Below are positions 1 through 8,551 of a stretch of 33,202 bases of DNA, piece after piece; the stretch's first letter is position 1; each line of letters opens with the position of its first letter. The notes beneath the pieces were generated by a model that was not told where the DNA came from, did no database searches, and was given only the letters and a program-made list of their open reading frames with translations. Made by a program: the position numbers and the translations under genes. The DNA is from Deltaproteobacteria bacterium (GTDB lineage Bacteria; Desulfobacterota; Binatia; UBA12015): NCBI GenBank assembly GCA_009885395.1, contig VFKT01000135.1, forward strand, positions 1 to 33,202, written 5' to 3'.

Positions 1-1
1 C

Positions 2-391
2 GCCTGCGTCGGCATCCACCCCGAAGGCACCCGCAACAAATCCGCCGATCCCTGGGAGCTGCTGCCAGCTCGCCCCGGCGTCGGGCAACTCGTGCGCCGC
101 GCCCATCCCGACACAGTTGTGATCCCCTTCTTTATTTCTGGCTTGAGCAACGATTTCGTGCGCGAGGTGCGTGGCCGCATTTCACCCGCCAGAAACCCGC
201 TGCCGCCGATCCGCTGGACCTTCGGCGAGGTGCTGCGGGCAGGCGATCTGGTCGATCGCGGCTCGCCGCTCGATATCGCACACTACCTGCTGCACGACGT
301 CATCGGGTCGCTGCGCGATCTGCAGCGCGCCGGACTCTCCCGGTCCCACAGCCAGTCGCACTCTGCAAGCTCCGCCCTGGCTACCGGCTGA
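2..391 (+). CDS. PlsC-like acyltransferase, C-terminal part (5' truncated by window)
   Basis: The reading frame is open from the first bases and ends at the TGA at 389-391, so only the last ~129 residues are visible. The visible part opens with G-I-H-P-E-G-T-R-N. This matches block III (F-P-E-G-T-R-S) of the PlsC/LPLAT acyltransferase family, which binds the glycerol-phosphate acceptor. It is followed by the usual run of small residues and the V-I-P-F-F strand (block IV-like, V-x-P-x-x). Family members transfer an acyl group from acyl-CoA or acyl-ACP to lysophosphatidic acid or related lipids at the cytoplasmic membrane. The catalytic H-x4-D of block I lies outside the window, so the exact substrate cannot be judged. 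The gene faces the PhyH gene tail to tail across 24 bases. Confidence 0.75.
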   Translation, partial: ACVGIHPEGTRNKSADPWELLPARPGVGQLVRRAHPDTVVIPFFISGLSNDFVREVRGRISPARNPLPPIRWTFGEVLRAGDLVDRGSPLDIAHYLLHDVIGSLRDLQRAGLSRSHSQSHSASSALATG

Positions 392-415
392 GGCCTGTTC
401 CACTCAATTGTCCGT

Positions 416-1198
416 TCAATCGAAGGGATTGGCGAGATTGAATTGCGCCCCGAGCTTGGCATAATCAACACCCGGCTTGCGCTCGCATTCCTGTGGAAAG
501 AGTTCGCGCTTGCGAGCGTAATACGCCTCGCGATGGTCGCCGGCTGCCTGCGGATTGTAGGTCACGTAATACGACCGCCGACGGCTGCTGCTCTGGTTCC
601 GTGCCGAGCGATGCGGCACCCATGAGTCGAAGAGGATCAAATCACCGGGCTTGGCAAGCATAGCTTCCCACTCGAGGGAATCAGCCACGTCCTGACGAAC
701 AGTCCCATCGGGATTTTGCGGCAGAACCTGGTTGGTCGACGCCGCACGCGCCATCTCCAGACAACCGTTTTCCACTGTGAAGGGATCGATCGGGAGCATC
801 GCCGTAACGAAGGTCTCGGCCCCGAAGCCGACATAGGCCGGGCCATCCTGATGCGGCGTAAAGCCGGCCCCGCCGGGTGCCTTCAGATTTATTTTATCCT
901 TGAAAACGATGAAAGACTCGCCTGTCACCGCCTCAAGGAGTCGCTTGAGTCGGGCTCCCTGGAAAAAACCGCCGATCCCTTCGTGGTGCGGCAGAAAGTT
1001 CTCGATCCGGGCGAGCATTCGAGAGTCGCCACCGGGTGCCTTCTCGTAGTACCGCATCCAGCGCCCCGGAGTGTCGGGCCAGGCTTCGAGCTCAGCGGTC
1101 CAGTTTGCGAACGCCGCGACCTCGCTACTGTCCAGCCAATTTTCGAGGTGCAGATAGCCGTGGGCGTGAAAGTGCTGGAGCTTCGCTGCGTCGATCAT
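416..1198 (-). CDS. Phytanoyl-CoA dioxygenase (PhyH) family protein
   Basis: Predicted 260-residue cytoplasmic Fe(II)/2-oxoglutarate oxygenase. The metal-binding facial triad is visible as H116-x-D118 (in T-P-H-Q-D-G-P) and H196 (in W-V-P-H-R-S), with a following Arg-rich segment (about 206-208) where 2-oxoglutarate is normally bound. Length is typical for the family. The frame stays open another 510 bases upstream, but that extension is Arg-rich, low-complexity and unlike the family. I chose the ATG at 1198 because the N-terminal helix (about residues 4-30, with the H-G-Y-L-H-L strand) is the usual start of PhyH proteins. No good Shine-Dalgarno is visible before it. PhyH members hydroxylate acyl-CoAs or varied small molecules, and the substrate cannot be told here. 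It is divergent from the beta-propeller gene at 1531. Confidence 0.85.
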   Translation of the reverse strand: MIDAAKLQHFHAHGYLHLENWLDSSEVAAFANWTAELEAWPDTPGRWMRYYEKAPGGDSRMLARIENFLPHHEGIGGFFQGARLKRLLEAVTGESFIVFKDKINLKAPGGAGFTPHQDGPAYVGFGAETFVTAMLPIDPFTVENGCLEMARAASTNQVLPQNPDGTVRQDVADSLEWEAMLAKPGDLILFDSWVPHRSARNQSSSRRRSYYVTYNPQAAGDHREAYYARKRELFPQECERKPGVDYAKLGAQFNLANPFD

Positions 1199-1530
1199 GG
1201 GTCGGCAACTTAGCAGCCTTGGTGCCGAGGCCTCCACGCAGGTGATCGACGAGGTCGATGGACCGGCCTCGACGACCGGCTCGCCCAAAACGAAATGCTC
1301 TGCCCCGTCTGCAAGGTTGTGATCCGTTCGAGCCGGGAACTGCGGCCGGGAGATCGGGTCTACCGCATGCCCTGCATATCGCGTTTGATCGTGATGGTCG
1401 GACTCGGGGGAAGACTCGAAGCGACGGTTGCCTACTGATTTTCTCTTGCGCGGCACGAATGGTTTCGGGAGGATCCTGTGGCTCCCCGCCGTTGTCCTTT
1501 CGCCAGCGGCCGTACCCACGTGGACCCACC
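1199..1530. other. Intergenic region between divergent PhyH and propeller genes
   Basis: This stretch of about 330 bases separates two divergent genes and should hold both promoters. The PhyH frame is open through it, but its translation is Arg-rich and unlike any domain, so I do not call it coding. I found no convincing -35/-10 pair, riboswitch or terminator. Short inverted repeats exist but are what GC-rich DNA gives by chance. Confidence 0.5.
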
Positions 1531-2763
1531 ATGCACCGCCCATTTGTCTCCAGCGCCACGCTTGCCCTCGCCAATCTGTTGGCCCTGATCGTCCTGACCG
1601 CAACGCCTGCTGACGCCCAACTCGCCGTCTCGGCCTGGCCGAAGCACCAGCACGATCTGCAGAACACCGGCCGCAGCGACACTCTGCGCGGGCCCGTCGG
1701 ACCGACACCGCGCATCCTCTGGCGCTACACCAGCCGGGGCGGCGAACGCCGCGCGGCGGTCTCGGTGATGCCCGACGGAACGCTGGTCGTGCCCAACGGC
1801 CGCCACCCGGTCAGCGCCCACGATCCGGCCACCGGCACCGTCCTTTGGGATACCAAGCAACGCGGCGACATCTGGGCCGTGATCGAACGCTCGCAGCCCG
1901 CGATTTCGGCCGATGGCCACATCTATTTCGGCGAGCGCGGCAACAACCTCTGGTCCTTCACGCCACCCAGCACGATTGATTGGCGCTACAAGGTGCGGGC
2001 CGACGGCGACGTCATGACGCCCCCCACGGTCGGGCCGAACGGCACGATCTACATGGCCTCCGACGCTCTGGCCGCGGGATGGTTCTTTGCCATCAACCCC
2101 GACGGCTCGGTCAAATGGAAAGCCGTCATTGGTGGCTCGCCGCATAACGTCTCGCCTGCCCTCTCGCACGATGCGAGTACCGTCTACATCACGGCCGGCG
2201 GCAACAAGCTCATCGCCGTCGATGTCGACACCGGTGCCGAACGCTGGCGCATCGTACTCGCGCCGGGCGGCTCGGGCAGTCGTCACCCCAATTTTTCACC
2301 GGTGATCGCCGCCGACGGTACCATCTACGTCGCCAATATGCACGGCGTCTCTGCCGTCGAGCCGGTCGCCGGGGTGCGACTCTGGGAAGCGCGCTTTCCG
2401 GCAACCCAGTTTCTGTCGCCACCCGCACTCGGCGCCGACGGCACCCTCTACGTCGGTGGCACCAGTCAGCCGAGCACCTTCTACGCGCTCGATCCCGTCG
2501 ATGGCTCAGTCCTCTGGAAGCACCGCATGACCCTGCCAGGACGCTTCAGCAACACGCCGCCAATTGTCGATGCCGATGGCAATGTTTTTGTCGGCAGTGC
2601 GACAGCGTTTTACGCCTTCGACGGCGACGGGGACGGCGCCGGGGGCGGGCGCGTGCTTTGGACCCTCGACATCGGGCTCGTGATCCAATCCGGCCTGACG
2701 CTGGCGGCCGACGGGCTGCTGGTCGGCGGCGGTGGCCGCGAGCTGATGGCGATCGTCGACTAA
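1531..2763 (+). CDS. Secreted PQQ-like beta-propeller repeat protein
   Basis: Predicted 410 residues. The N-terminus (about residues 1-30) is a signal peptide ending A-D-A-Q, so the protein is exported. The mature part opens with the W-P-K-H-Q-H-D-x-x-N-T-G-R-S motif that begins many PQQ_2/PQQ_3 propellers. About eight repeats follow of the form G-T-h-Y-h-x-x...h-Y-A-h-D-P-x-x-G-x-x-x-W, for example around 1930, 2050, 2190, 2320, 2440, 2590 and 2710, giving a 7-8-bladed propeller. An Asp-rich D-G-D-G-D-G-A segment in the last complete repeat may bind calcium. Most such proteins do not bind PQQ but act as scaffolds or sugar/protein-binding modules, and no dehydrogenase residues are evident. 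The frame is open back to 1258, but the ATG at 1531 directly precedes the signal peptide. The gene overlaps the ilvD stop codon by four bases, tail to tail. Confidence 0.8.
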   Translation: MHRPFVSSATLALANLLALIVLTATPADAQLAVSAWPKHQHDLQNTGRSDTLRGPVGPTPRILWRYTSRGGERRAAVSVMPDGTLVVPNGRHPVSAHDPATGTVLWDTKQRGDIWAVIERSQPAISADGHIYFGERGNNLWSFTPPSTIDWRYKVRADGDVMTPPTVGPNGTIYMASDALAAGWFFAINPDGSVKWKAVIGGSPHNVSPALSHDASTVYITAGGNKLIAVDVDTGAERWRIVLAPGGSGSRHPNFSPVIAADGTIYVANMHGVSAVEPVAGVRLWEARFPATQFLSPPALGADGTLYVGGTSQPSTFYALDPVDGSVLWKHRMTLPGRFSNTPPIVDADGNVFVGSATAFYAFDGDGDGAGGGRVLWTLDIGLVIQSGLTLAADGLLVGGGGRELMAIVD

Positions 2764-4592
2764 AGCTCGCGCACCGCGCCGCGATCGGCACTGGTCGCCA
2801 TGCTTGCGTAGGCCCGCAGCGCTGTTGAAACCTGGCGAGGACGCACGTGTGCCGGCTGCCAGGCCGCCGCCCCGCGAGCGTCCATGGCGGCACGACGACG
2901 CGCGAGTTCGCCGTCGGGGAGCAGGATCTGGATGGTGCGCGCCGGGATATCGATCCGGATGCGATCGCCCGCTTCGACCAACGCGATCGCGCCGCCCGAT
3001 GCGGCCTCGGGTGAAACGTGCCCGATCGCAAGACCCGATGTACCGCCGGAGAACCGACCATCGGTAACCAGCGCACAAACCTTGCCGAGACCCTTCGATT
3101 TCAGGTAGCTCGTCGGATAAAGCATTTCCTGCATACCCGGACCGCCACGCGGACCTTCGTAGCGCACCAACACGACATCACCCGGCTTGACTTTATCGCT
3201 GAGGATATCCTCGACCGCCTGCTCCTGGCTCTCGGTGAGGTGGACCGGGCCTTCAAAAACGAGATTATGGGCGTCCACTCCGGCAGTCTTCACCACACAG
3301 CCATCGGGGGCCAGGTTGCCCCGCAACACGGCCAAGCCACCGTCCTGCGAATAGGCGTGCTCGATGTCGCGGATGCAGCCGGTGGCACGATCGTCGTCAA
3401 GCGTGTCCCAGCGCGTGTCCTGACTGAAAGCCACCTGGGTCGGAATCCCCGCCGGTCCGGCACGGAAGAGCTTGCGCACCGCATCGTCTTTTGTTTGCCG
3501 CACGTCCCAATGTTCGAGGGCGGCAGCGAGCGTCGGGCTATGCACCGTGGCCTCGTCGAGATTCAGCAAGCCGCCGCGCGCCAATTCGCCGAGGATGCCC
3601 ATCACGCCGCCGGCCCGGTGGACGTCCTCCATATGATACTGGGGCGTGGTCGGCGCCACCTTGCAGAGGTTTGGTACCCGATGCGAGAGCCGGTCGATAT
3701 CGGCCATTGAAAACTCGACACCGCCCTCCTGCGCCGCCGCCAAAAGATGCAGGATGGTGTTGGTGGAGCCGCCCATGGCGATATCGAGGCTCATCGCGTT
3801 CTCGAAAGCCTTGAACGTCGCGATGCCACGCGGCAGGGCACGCGCGTCGTCCCCTTCGTACCAACGCTTCGCCAGGTCGACGATCACCCAGCCCGCCCGC
3901 TCGAAGAGGCCGCGCCGGTCGGCATGGGTTGCCAGCAGAGAGCCGTTGCCCGGCAGCGACAAGCCGAGCGCCTCGGTCAGGCAATTCATCGAATTGGCGG
4001 TGAACATACCCGAACACGAGCCGCAGGTGGGGCACGCCGCGCGCTCGTATTCGGCGACCGTCTCGTCGTCGACGTTTGGGTCCGCGGCGACGACCATCGC
4101 GTCGATCAGATCCAGCTTATGGTCTGCGAGTCGTGTCTTGCCCGCTTCCATCGGACCGCCCGAGACGAAAACGCACGGGATGTTGACGCGAAGGGCCGCC
4201 ATCAACATCCCCGGAGTGATCTTGTCGCAGTTCGAGATGCAGACCATGGCGTCGGCGCAATGCGCATTCACCATGAATTCAACACAATCCGCGATCAGCT
4301 CGCGCGAGGGCAGCGAGTAAAGCATGCCATCGTGGCCCATCGCGATGCCATCATCGACGGCGATGGTGTGGAATTCGCGCGCGACGCCGCCGGCCGCCTT
4401 GACCTGCCCGGCCACAACGTCGCCAAGATCCTTGAGATGCACGTGCCCCGGCACGAATTGCGTGTAGGAGTTGACGATGGCGACCATCGGCTTGGTGAAG
4501 TCTTCGTCTTTGAGGCCGGTGGCGCGCCACAAGGCACGAGCTCCGGCCATATTGCGTCCCGCTGTCGTGGTTCGCGAGCGATAGGTTGGCAT
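2760..4592 (-). CDS. ilvD: Dihydroxy-acid dehydratase IlvD
   Basis: Predicted 610 residues. It dehydrates 2,3-dihydroxy-isovalerate and 2,3-dihydroxy-3-methylvalerate to the 2-oxo acids that precede valine, leucine and isoleucine. It closely resembles the E. coli enzyme (616 residues) in length and motifs. The N-terminus has R-S[12 protein letters not shown]. Signature 1 is [11 protein letters not shown], with its Cys near residue 122. The [17 protein letters not shown] block follows, and signature 2 is [14 protein letters not shown]. The early Cys found in [2Fe-2S] plant-type dehydratases is absent ([10 protein letters not shown] instead). This points to the oxygen-sensitive [4Fe-4S] E. coli type. 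It is the last gene of a probable minus-strand operon after the hotdog and phosphotransferase genes (gaps of 43 and 61 bases), an unusual setting for a branched-chain amino-acid gene. Confidence 0.97.
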   Translation of the reverse strand: MPTYRSRTTTAGRNMAGARALWRATGLKDEDFTKPMVAIVNSYTQFVPGHVHLKDLGDVVAGQVKAAGGVAREFHTIAVDDGIAMGHDGMLYSLPSRELIADCVEFMVNAHCADAMVCISNCDKITPGMLMAALRVNIPCVFVSGGPMEAGKTRLADHKLDLIDAMVVAADPNVDDETVAEYERAACPTCGSCSGMFTANSMNCLTEALGLSLPGNGSLLATHADRRGLFERAGWVIVDLAKRWYEGDDARALPRGIATFKAFENAMSLDIAMGGSTNTILHLLAAAQEGGVEFSMADIDRLSHRVPNLCKVAPTTPQYHMEDVHRAGGVMGILGELARGGLLNLDEATVHSPTLAAALEHWDVRQTKDDAVRKLFRAGPAGIPTQVAFSQDTRWDTLDDDRATGCIRDIEHAYSQDGGLAVLRGNLAPDGCVVKTAGVDAHNLVFEGPVHLTESQEQAVEDILSDKVKPGDVVLVRYEGPRGGPGMQEMLYPTSYLKSKGLGKVCALVTDGRFSGGTSGLAIGHVSPEAASGGAIALVEAGDRIRIDIPARTIQILLPDGELARRRAAMDARGAAAWQPAHVRPRQVSTALRAYASMATSADRGAVREL

Positions 4593-4653
4593 GGCCGATC
4601 TTAACCCTCGTGCCGCGCCTGCCGCAACGACGGCCCGGCCTGCGCCTTGAGCC

Positions 4654-5775
4654 TCAGAGCATCCGGGTCAAGAGGGCGCGGTGCATGATTGCGTCGTCGG
4701 GGTCGTCCGGCCAGACGGCTTCGCCAAAATGCGCCCGCCGGGCATGTACCCGCGCCATCACCAACGCGTGCCGGAGTGCGGCGTAGACCGCATAGAAATG
4801 CCGATCCGTCGCCGACACCACGACGCCACTACCCGCCTCGTAGCTGGCCCAGGCGTCGTCTGGCCGCATGAACTCGGGCAAGCCAGGCAAATTCATTTGA
4901 GCCGCGATGTCCTCGAAAAAGGTGTGCAGGAAGATCATCCAGCCGACGTCCACGCCACGCGGCGCGATCGAGGCCATCTCCCAGTCCAGCACCGCGACCG
5001 GCCTAAATCCATCAAAAAGCATATTGCCGATGCGCGAGTCGCCCCAACTCACCACGGGTGCACCCTCGTCGGCGGGCCAGTTTTCGTCGATCCAAGAAAA
5101 AGCGCGTTCGATCAGGGGGAAGGTGCGGCCCTCGCGCATCCATTCATAGAAAGCGCGCCAATCTTCGACGTGGCGCCGCAGGGCCGTCTCGCCGGCCGTC
5201 GTCGGGCTGAGAAAGGCGAACGCACCGTCGCCGAGATCGATCGCGTGCAAATCGACCAGCACGCGGAGCGAGGCCTCCTGAAGCTCGCGCCGTTGCTCGG
5301 CCGTCGCCTCGGTCATCCAACTGCCAAAATTATAGGGCATCACATCGGGCGGCACCCGGCCATCAACGCGTTCCATCACCAGAAAGGGCGACCCGATATG
5401 AATCGGGTCGGGTTCGAGCCAGCGCGCCGGAGGCACGGGTACGCTGCTGCGCTCGCCCACGAGACGCATGACCCGGAACTGCGCCTCGAGATCGTAGCGT
5501 GGGAACACGGGGATGTCGGCCACGTCGGGGGCCAAACGGGCGACGAACGAGCCGCGCATCTTGCGACCGGCTTCCTTCCAGCTTGCGTCAAAACAAAGTG
5601 TCTCACTCGACATACCATTGGCATCGGGACTTGTGACCGAGGGCACGCGCGGCCCCGCACCCGGAACAAGAATTCTCGCAAGCCAAAGTTCAATGGTGCG
5701 CCTCACCTCATCGGGATTGCGCGAGGTGCGCTTGATCGGTTCGCCCGCAGCCGCTATTGCATTTTTGTCTGACAC
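4654..5775 (-). CDS. APH-family phosphotransferase (ACAD10/11 kinase-domain-like)
   Basis: Predicted 373 residues, protein-kinase-like fold of the aminoglycoside phosphotransferase (APH) family. The catalytic loop reads [11 protein letters not shown], equivalent to H-G-D-x4-N with the His replaced by Trp. The metal-binding motif is V-L-D-W-E-M-A. The hinge-like L-V-M-E-R-V-D-G-R lies about mid N-lobe. This W-G-D/D-W-E pattern is typical of the acyl-CoA-linked branch, which includes the N-terminal kinase domain of ACAD10/ACAD11 and LvaA of Pseudomonas putida. Those enzymes phosphorylate 4-hydroxyacyl-CoAs, so antibiotic resistance is unlikely. The frame is open to 6522, overlapping the hotdog gene antisense to nothing useful. 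The GTG at 5775 is chosen because GGAGAGA lies 7 bases upstream. It sits between hotdog and ilvD genes in one operon. Confidence 0.85.
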   Translation of the reverse strand: MSDKNAIAAAGEPIKRTSRNPDEVRRTIELWLARILVPGAGPRVPSVTSPDANGMSSETLCFDASWKEAGRKMRGSFVARLAPDVADIPVFPRYDLEAQFRVMRLVGERSSVPVPPARWLEPDPIHIGSPFLVMERVDGRVPPDVMPYNFGSWMTEATAEQRRELQEASLRVLVDLHAIDLGDGAFAFLSPTTAGETALRRHVEDWRAFYEWMREGRTFPLIERAFSWIDENWPADEGAPVVSWGDSRIGNMLFDGFRPVAVLDWEMASIAPRGVDVGWMIFLHTFFEDIAAQMNLPGLPEFMRPDDAWASYEAGSGVVVSATDRHFYAVYAALRHALVMARVHARRAHFGEAVWPDDPDDAIMHRALLTRML

Positions 5776-5782
5776 GTTTTCG

Positions 5783-5789
5783 TCTCTCC
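5783..5789 (-). promoter_or_regulatory. Ribosome binding site fixing the GTG start of the phosphotransferase
   Basis: On the minus strand GGAGAGA stands 7 bases before the GTG at 5775. No equally good site precedes any upstream in-frame start, so this decides the start. Confidence 0.65.
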
Positions 5790-5818
5790 ACTTCCGTACA
5801 GCGCCAAGCCTCGGGGCC

Positions 5819-6697
5819 TCAGCTGCGCTCAGCCAAGAGGTAGATGGCGCGATGGCGGGTGGCGAGCACCGGCCGATCACCATCGAAGGCCGCCACCGCA
5901 AGCTCGACGATCTCGCCGGAAGGGCGGCTCTCAAAGCCGACCACAGAGGCCTCGACCCGCAGCAGGGTGCCGAGCGGAATCGTCCCCAGATGCCGGGTCT
6001 GACTCGAAACGTGGATCCAGGGCCCAAGCCGTACATTTGCCGCCAGGATCCAGTTGGCGAGACCAAGAACGAAGCCCGGATTCGCCAAGCCCTCGCGGTC
6101 CGCCCGGACGAGATCCTGCATGGCCTCGGGGTCGCGGGTGGTGGTCGCCATCTCAGCGGTCGCCCGCCACTCGATATCGATCGCGCCGAGCCGGCCGTGT
6201 GGCATCGCTTCGAGGGCGGCGCGGGAGGCCTCCGGTCGGTGTTCGCGGGCGGGTGCCAGCGCGTCGCCGCGTCGAATCGGGGCGCGCGGCACTTTGGCCA
6301 AGGCCTCCCTCTCGGCTGGGGCTTGAAGTCGTGACGCCGGGTCTGCGATCGTCGTCGCGTCCGGGTCATTGCGGGCCACCAGTCCCTCGGCGCAGAGTTC
6401 GCCCTCCTGGTCCAGCACGCGGCCACGGTAGGCCGCTTCGCCGATCGGCTCGACCTCAACCCGAAAGGCCGTCCCTTCGTAGAGTGGCCGGCGCAACGCA
6501 AGGCTGGCAACCCCCTGCTCAAGCCAGTCTCGACCCCAGGCGATCAGAGCCGGCTCGACCAGGTAGGCGTAAACCACCACGCCTGGCACCAGCCCGCCCC
6601 GGAAGCCGAAGCGCTGCGCCACGTCGTCGGCGTGGATCCGGTTCTCGGATGCGGTGGCGGGATTGAAGGCGATGCCGCGAACTTCGGCTGGAAGCAT
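5819..6697 (-). CDS. Double-hotdog MaoC-like dehydratase/thioesterase-type protein
   Basis: Predicted 292 residues. The first half (about 1-130) has the MaoC-like features [22 protein letters not shown], the hydratase-2-type hot loop and helix. Strands ending in R-P-L-Y-E-G-T-A-F and G-R-V-L-D-Q-E-G follow. The second half (about 150-290) again looks like a hotdog: a thioesterase-like [10 protein letters not shown] strand, then I-P-L-G-T-L-L-R-V and a final H-R-A-I-Y-L. Two hotdogs in one chain make a pseudo-dimer. Members hydrate enoyl-CoAs or cleave acyl-CoAs, and the catalytic Asp/His pair could be the D-D/H of the first motif. It is the first gene of the minus-strand operon with the APH-like kinase, which fits acyl-CoA metabolism. 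The start is the only reasonable ATG, without a strong RBS, 101 bases from the divergent yebC-like gene. Confidence 0.7.
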   Translation of the reverse strand: MLPAEVRGIAFNPATASENRIHADDVAQRFGFRGGLVPGVVVYAYLVEPALIAWGRDWLEQGVASLALRRPLYEGTAFRVEVEPIGEAAYRGRVLDQEGELCAEGLVARNDPDATTIADPASRLQAPAEREALAKVPRAPIRRGDALAPAREHRPEASRAALEAMPHGRLGAIDIEWRATAEMATTTRDPEAMQDLVRADREGLANPGFVLGLANWILAANVRLGPWIHVSSQTRHLGTIPLGTLLRVEASVVGFESRPSGEIVELAVAAFDGDRPVLATRHRAIYLLAERS

Positions 6698-6798
6698 GGG
6701 CGCAGCGTGCCGGATCGTTTGCTGGAGGGCCAGCGGCGGAGGCGGCTCTTGGACGTCCGGGCTCGACGCGGCGCACTCCCGTCTCTACGGAATCGCCC

Positions 6799-7521
6799 AT
6801 GGGACGGATCTTCGAAGTACGCAAATCGACGATGTTCGCGCGCTGGGACCGGATGGCGAAGGCGTTCCACCGCATCGGCAAGGAGATCGCGATCGCCGTC
6901 AAGGCGGGCGGCGCAAATCTCGACGGCAATCCCGCCCTCCGCCGGGCGCTGCAAAACGGGCGCGCAGTGAACATGCCCAAGGAGAAGGTCGAAGCTGCGA
7001 TCAAACGCGCCAGCGGGCAACAGGCCGAGAACTACGAAGAGGTACTTTACGAGGGCTATGCGCCGCACGGAGTGGCCGTGATCGTCGAAACCGCGACCAA
7101 CAACCCGACCCGCACGGTCGCCAATTTGCGCGCGCACTTCAACCGCCGCGGCGGCAACGTCGGTGCGACCGGCAGCGTCGCCTTTCAATTCAAGCGCATG
7201 GGCGTGTTCCGCCTCGCACCAGAAGGCCTCAACGCCGAAGAACTCGAGCTTGAAATGATCGACCATGGTCTCGAGGAAATGGGCGAAAGCTCGGGCGAGA
7301 AGGGCGAACCCCAATTGCTACTGCGCTGCGCCTTCGCTGATTTCGGCCATCTACAGAAGGCGCTTGAAGACCGTGGCATCCATCCTGTCGCGGCCGCTTC
7401 CGAGTACGTCGCACAAACGTTTGTGCAGCTCCCCGACGGCCAGGCCAACGAGGTTTTTGCCTTGGTCGATGCGCTCGAGCAGGACGACGACGTGCAGCGG
7501 ATCGCGCACAACCTCGGCTGA
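6799..7521 (+). CDS. YebC/PmpR/TACO1-family protein
   Basis: Predicted 240 residues, the usual family length. The N-terminus (M-G-R-I-F-E-V-R-K...) is the variant in place of M-A-G-H-S-K-W. It is followed by the three-helix domain 1 (F[15 protein letters not shown]), then [14 protein letters not shown]. The Y-E-G-Y-x-P-x-G-V-A-V-I-V-E-x-x-T-N-N-x-x-R-T motif in 7050-7115 and the G-G-x-x-G-x-x-G-S-V-x-F-x-F motif near 7150-7190 are diagnostic. Family members were described as transcription regulators (PmpR), and more recently as ribosome-associated factors that relieve stalling at proline-rich stretches. The gene is not next to ruvC here. It is transcribed toward the vapBC pair, 62 bases away. 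Confidence 0.92.
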   Translation: MGRIFEVRKSTMFARWDRMAKAFHRIGKEIAIAVKAGGANLDGNPALRRALQNGRAVNMPKEKVEAAIKRASGQQAENYEEVLYEGYAPHGVAVIVETATNNPTRTVANLRAHFNRRGGNVGATGSVAFQFKRMGVFRLAPEGLNAEELELEMIDHGLEEMGESSGEKGEPQLLLRCAFADFGHLQKALEDRGIHPVAAASEYVAQTFVQLPDGQANEVFALVDALEQDDDVQRIAHNLG

Positions 7522-7549
7522 GGTTGTGGGCGGGAGCAGAATTTCCAGC

Positions 7550-7578
7550 TTGGAGACTGGTGTCCATGCTGGTATGCT
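7550..7578 (+). promoter_or_regulatory. Candidate sigma70-type promoter of vapBC, probably leaderless
   Basis: TTGGAG (7550-7555) and TATGCT (7573-7578) are separated by 17 bases. The expected transcription start falls within a few bases of the antitoxin ATG at 7584, so the mRNA would be leaderless or nearly so. No Shine-Dalgarno precedes the ATG, which fits. ATGCTG occurs three times (7566, 7574, 7584), about one helical turn apart across the -10 and start. This is a possible operator for the ribbon-helix-helix antitoxin. Judged by eye only. Confidence 0.4.
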
Positions 7579-7583
7579 GAACC

Positions 7584-7793
7584 ATGCTGAAACCAGCCAG
7601 AAAAATCACGGTTGAAGTACCAGAAGACCTGCTCCGAAAGGCCCAGGCGTCGACCGGCGAGGGCGTCACCTCGACCATCCGCCAAGGCCTCGCGATCCTG
7701 GCCGCCTCGCAAGCCTACGACGAACTCCGAGCCCTGCGCGGAAAAGGGCGCTTCTCAGTCGACCTCGCCAAACTGCGCGAGGACCGGCGGTGA
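7584..7793 (+). CDS. VapB-like ribbon-helix-helix antitoxin
   Basis: Predicted 69 residues. Residues about 6-40 (K-I-T-V-E-V-P-E-D-L-L-R-K-A-Q...V-T-S-T-I-R-Q-G-L) fit a ribbon-helix-helix DNA-binding domain: one beta strand, then two helices. The charged C-terminal tail (R-G-K-G-R-F-S-V-D-L-A-K-L-R-E-D-R-R) would wrap the toxin. The stop codon overlaps the toxin's GTG start by four bases (7790-7793), the usual coupled arrangement of type II toxin-antitoxin pairs. It should neutralise the PIN toxin and repress its own promoter. The gene is too short for the family to be named with certainty. The identity rests on fold, size and partner. Confidence 0.78.
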   Translation: MLKPARKITVEVPEDLLRKAQASTGEGVTSTIRQGLAILAASQAYDELRALRGKGRFSVDLAKLREDRR

Positions 7794-8167
7794 TCGCAAT
7801 CGATTCAAGTTCGTTGATCGCCTACCTCGGAGGTGACCAGGGGCGAGACGTCGAAGCCATCGAATTTGCCCTCATGGAACGACAGGCCTGCCTGCCCCCG
7901 GTGGTCTTGACGGAGATCGGCAGCGACCCAAAGCTGTCCCAACGGATCATGGCTTCGCTCGGGCAGATCCCGCTGCTCGAACTGACGGCAGGCTATTGGG
8001 AGAGGGCTGCGGTCTTGAGAGCGAGCATCCTCGCGCGCCGAATGAAGGCTCCGTTGGCCGACGTGTTGATCGCGCAGAGTTGTATCGATCACGATGTTTA
8101 CCTGGTAACGCGGGACGCCGACTTCGGGCGCTTCGTCCAATTCGGCGGGTTGAAGCTCGCGATTTGA
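7790..8167 (+). CDS. VapC-like PIN-domain ribonuclease toxin
   Basis: Predicted 125 residues, typical VapC size. The four acidic residues of the PIN active site are visible: D5 in I-D-S-S-S-L, E42 in L-T-E-I, D91 in L-A-D-V-L-I-A-Q, and D109 (with D111) in T-R-D-A-D-F. VapC toxins are Mg-dependent endoribonucleases that cut tRNA or 23S rRNA and stop translation. The start is GTG, fused to the antitoxin stop as GTGA. The residues look intact, so the toxin is probably active. Just downstream on the other strand is tRNA-Leu. Whether that is more than chance cannot be told from sequence. Confidence 0.88.
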   Translation: MIAIDSSSLIAYLGGDQGRDVEAIEFALMERQACLPPVVLTEIGSDPKLSQRIMASLGQIPLLELTAGYWERAAVLRASILARRMKAPLADVLIAQSCIDHDVYLVTRDADFGRFVQFGGLKLAI

Positions 8168-8216
8168 TTTCGTCGGGAAGTGGAGCTGGCCGAACCTCGG
8201 CCGATCTTGAACGGAG

Positions 8217-8249
8217 AGCCGGGCCAAGACGCTGCGCCCGGGCCCGGCT
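8217..8249. repeat. GC-rich inverted repeat between vapC and tRNA-Leu
   Basis: AGCCGGGCC (8217-8225) and GGCCCGGCT (8241-8249) form a perfect 9-bp stem with a 15-base loop. It lies about 50 bases after the vapC stop and 16 bases beyond the tRNA 3' end on the opposite strand. No T-tract follows on either strand, so it is not a standard intrinsic terminator. It could serve as a processing or weak bidirectional termination hairpin. Confidence 0.4.
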
Positions 8250-8265
8250 TCGCTGGATTTCAAAC

Positions 8266-8348
8266 TACCGGAGATGGGACTCGAACCCACACACGGTTTC
8301 CCGTACCGGATTTTGAGTCCGGCGCGTCTGCCATTCCGCCACTCCGGC
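8266..8348 (-). tRNA. tRNA-Leu (anticodon CAA)
   Basis: On the minus strand an 83-base cloverleaf folds fully. The acceptor stem is GCCGGAG/CTCCGGT (first pair G-U). The anticodon stem CCGGA/TCCGG encloses the loop CTCAAAA, giving anticodon CAA (reads UUG). The long variable arm, ACGG-GAAA-CCGT, is characteristic of class II tRNAs. The T arm is GTGGG-TTCGAGT-CCCAT and the discriminator base is A. The A73 and long arm agree with leucine. CCA is not encoded (GTT follows), so the tail must be added enzymatically. No integrase or duplicated 3' end is seen nearby. Confidence 0.97.
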
Positions 8349-8551
8349 CAAGCTGCTGCGGGCAGAGCGCTACGCCATGGGCTCCACGTTCGCCAGCCGG
8401 GCAGAATCGCTCTGCCTACCCCGACCAGCCCCTCTTGAAAGAAAAAAGCTCGCCCCCCTGCCTTTTTCTCTCAGGAACCGCTAGGGTCGTCCCCAACGGG
8501 TGGCCCACGAGAGGACCGGCGGGCCCCCATAACGAGGGAGAGGGAGAAAGT

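Noticed and set aside
1198-1708. Upstream extension of the PhyH frame to 430 residues
   Set aside because: The extension is low-complexity and overlaps the propeller gene start; family members begin at about 1198.
4654-5775. Aminoglycoside resistance gene
   Set aside because: The motif pattern (W-G-D and D-W-E) and the hotdog neighbour match the acyl-CoA-linked branch, not resistance enzymes.
4654-6522. A 622-residue open frame extending the phosphotransferase through the hotdog gene
   Set aside because: The added part overlaps the well-formed hotdog gene in another frame and is Arg/Pro-rich. GTG 5775 has a good RBS and the normal N-terminus.
8361-8416. Inverted repeat GGCAGAGCG/CGCTCTGCC upstream of tRNA-Leu
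   Set aside because: 39-base loop and GC-rich arms; not near a known start and no T-tract. Probably chance.
8180-8551. In-frame extension of the beta-barrel gene upstream
   Set aside because: It would translate the antisense of tRNA-Leu and bury the signal peptide inside the protein. The ATG at 8552 has a purine-rich leader.
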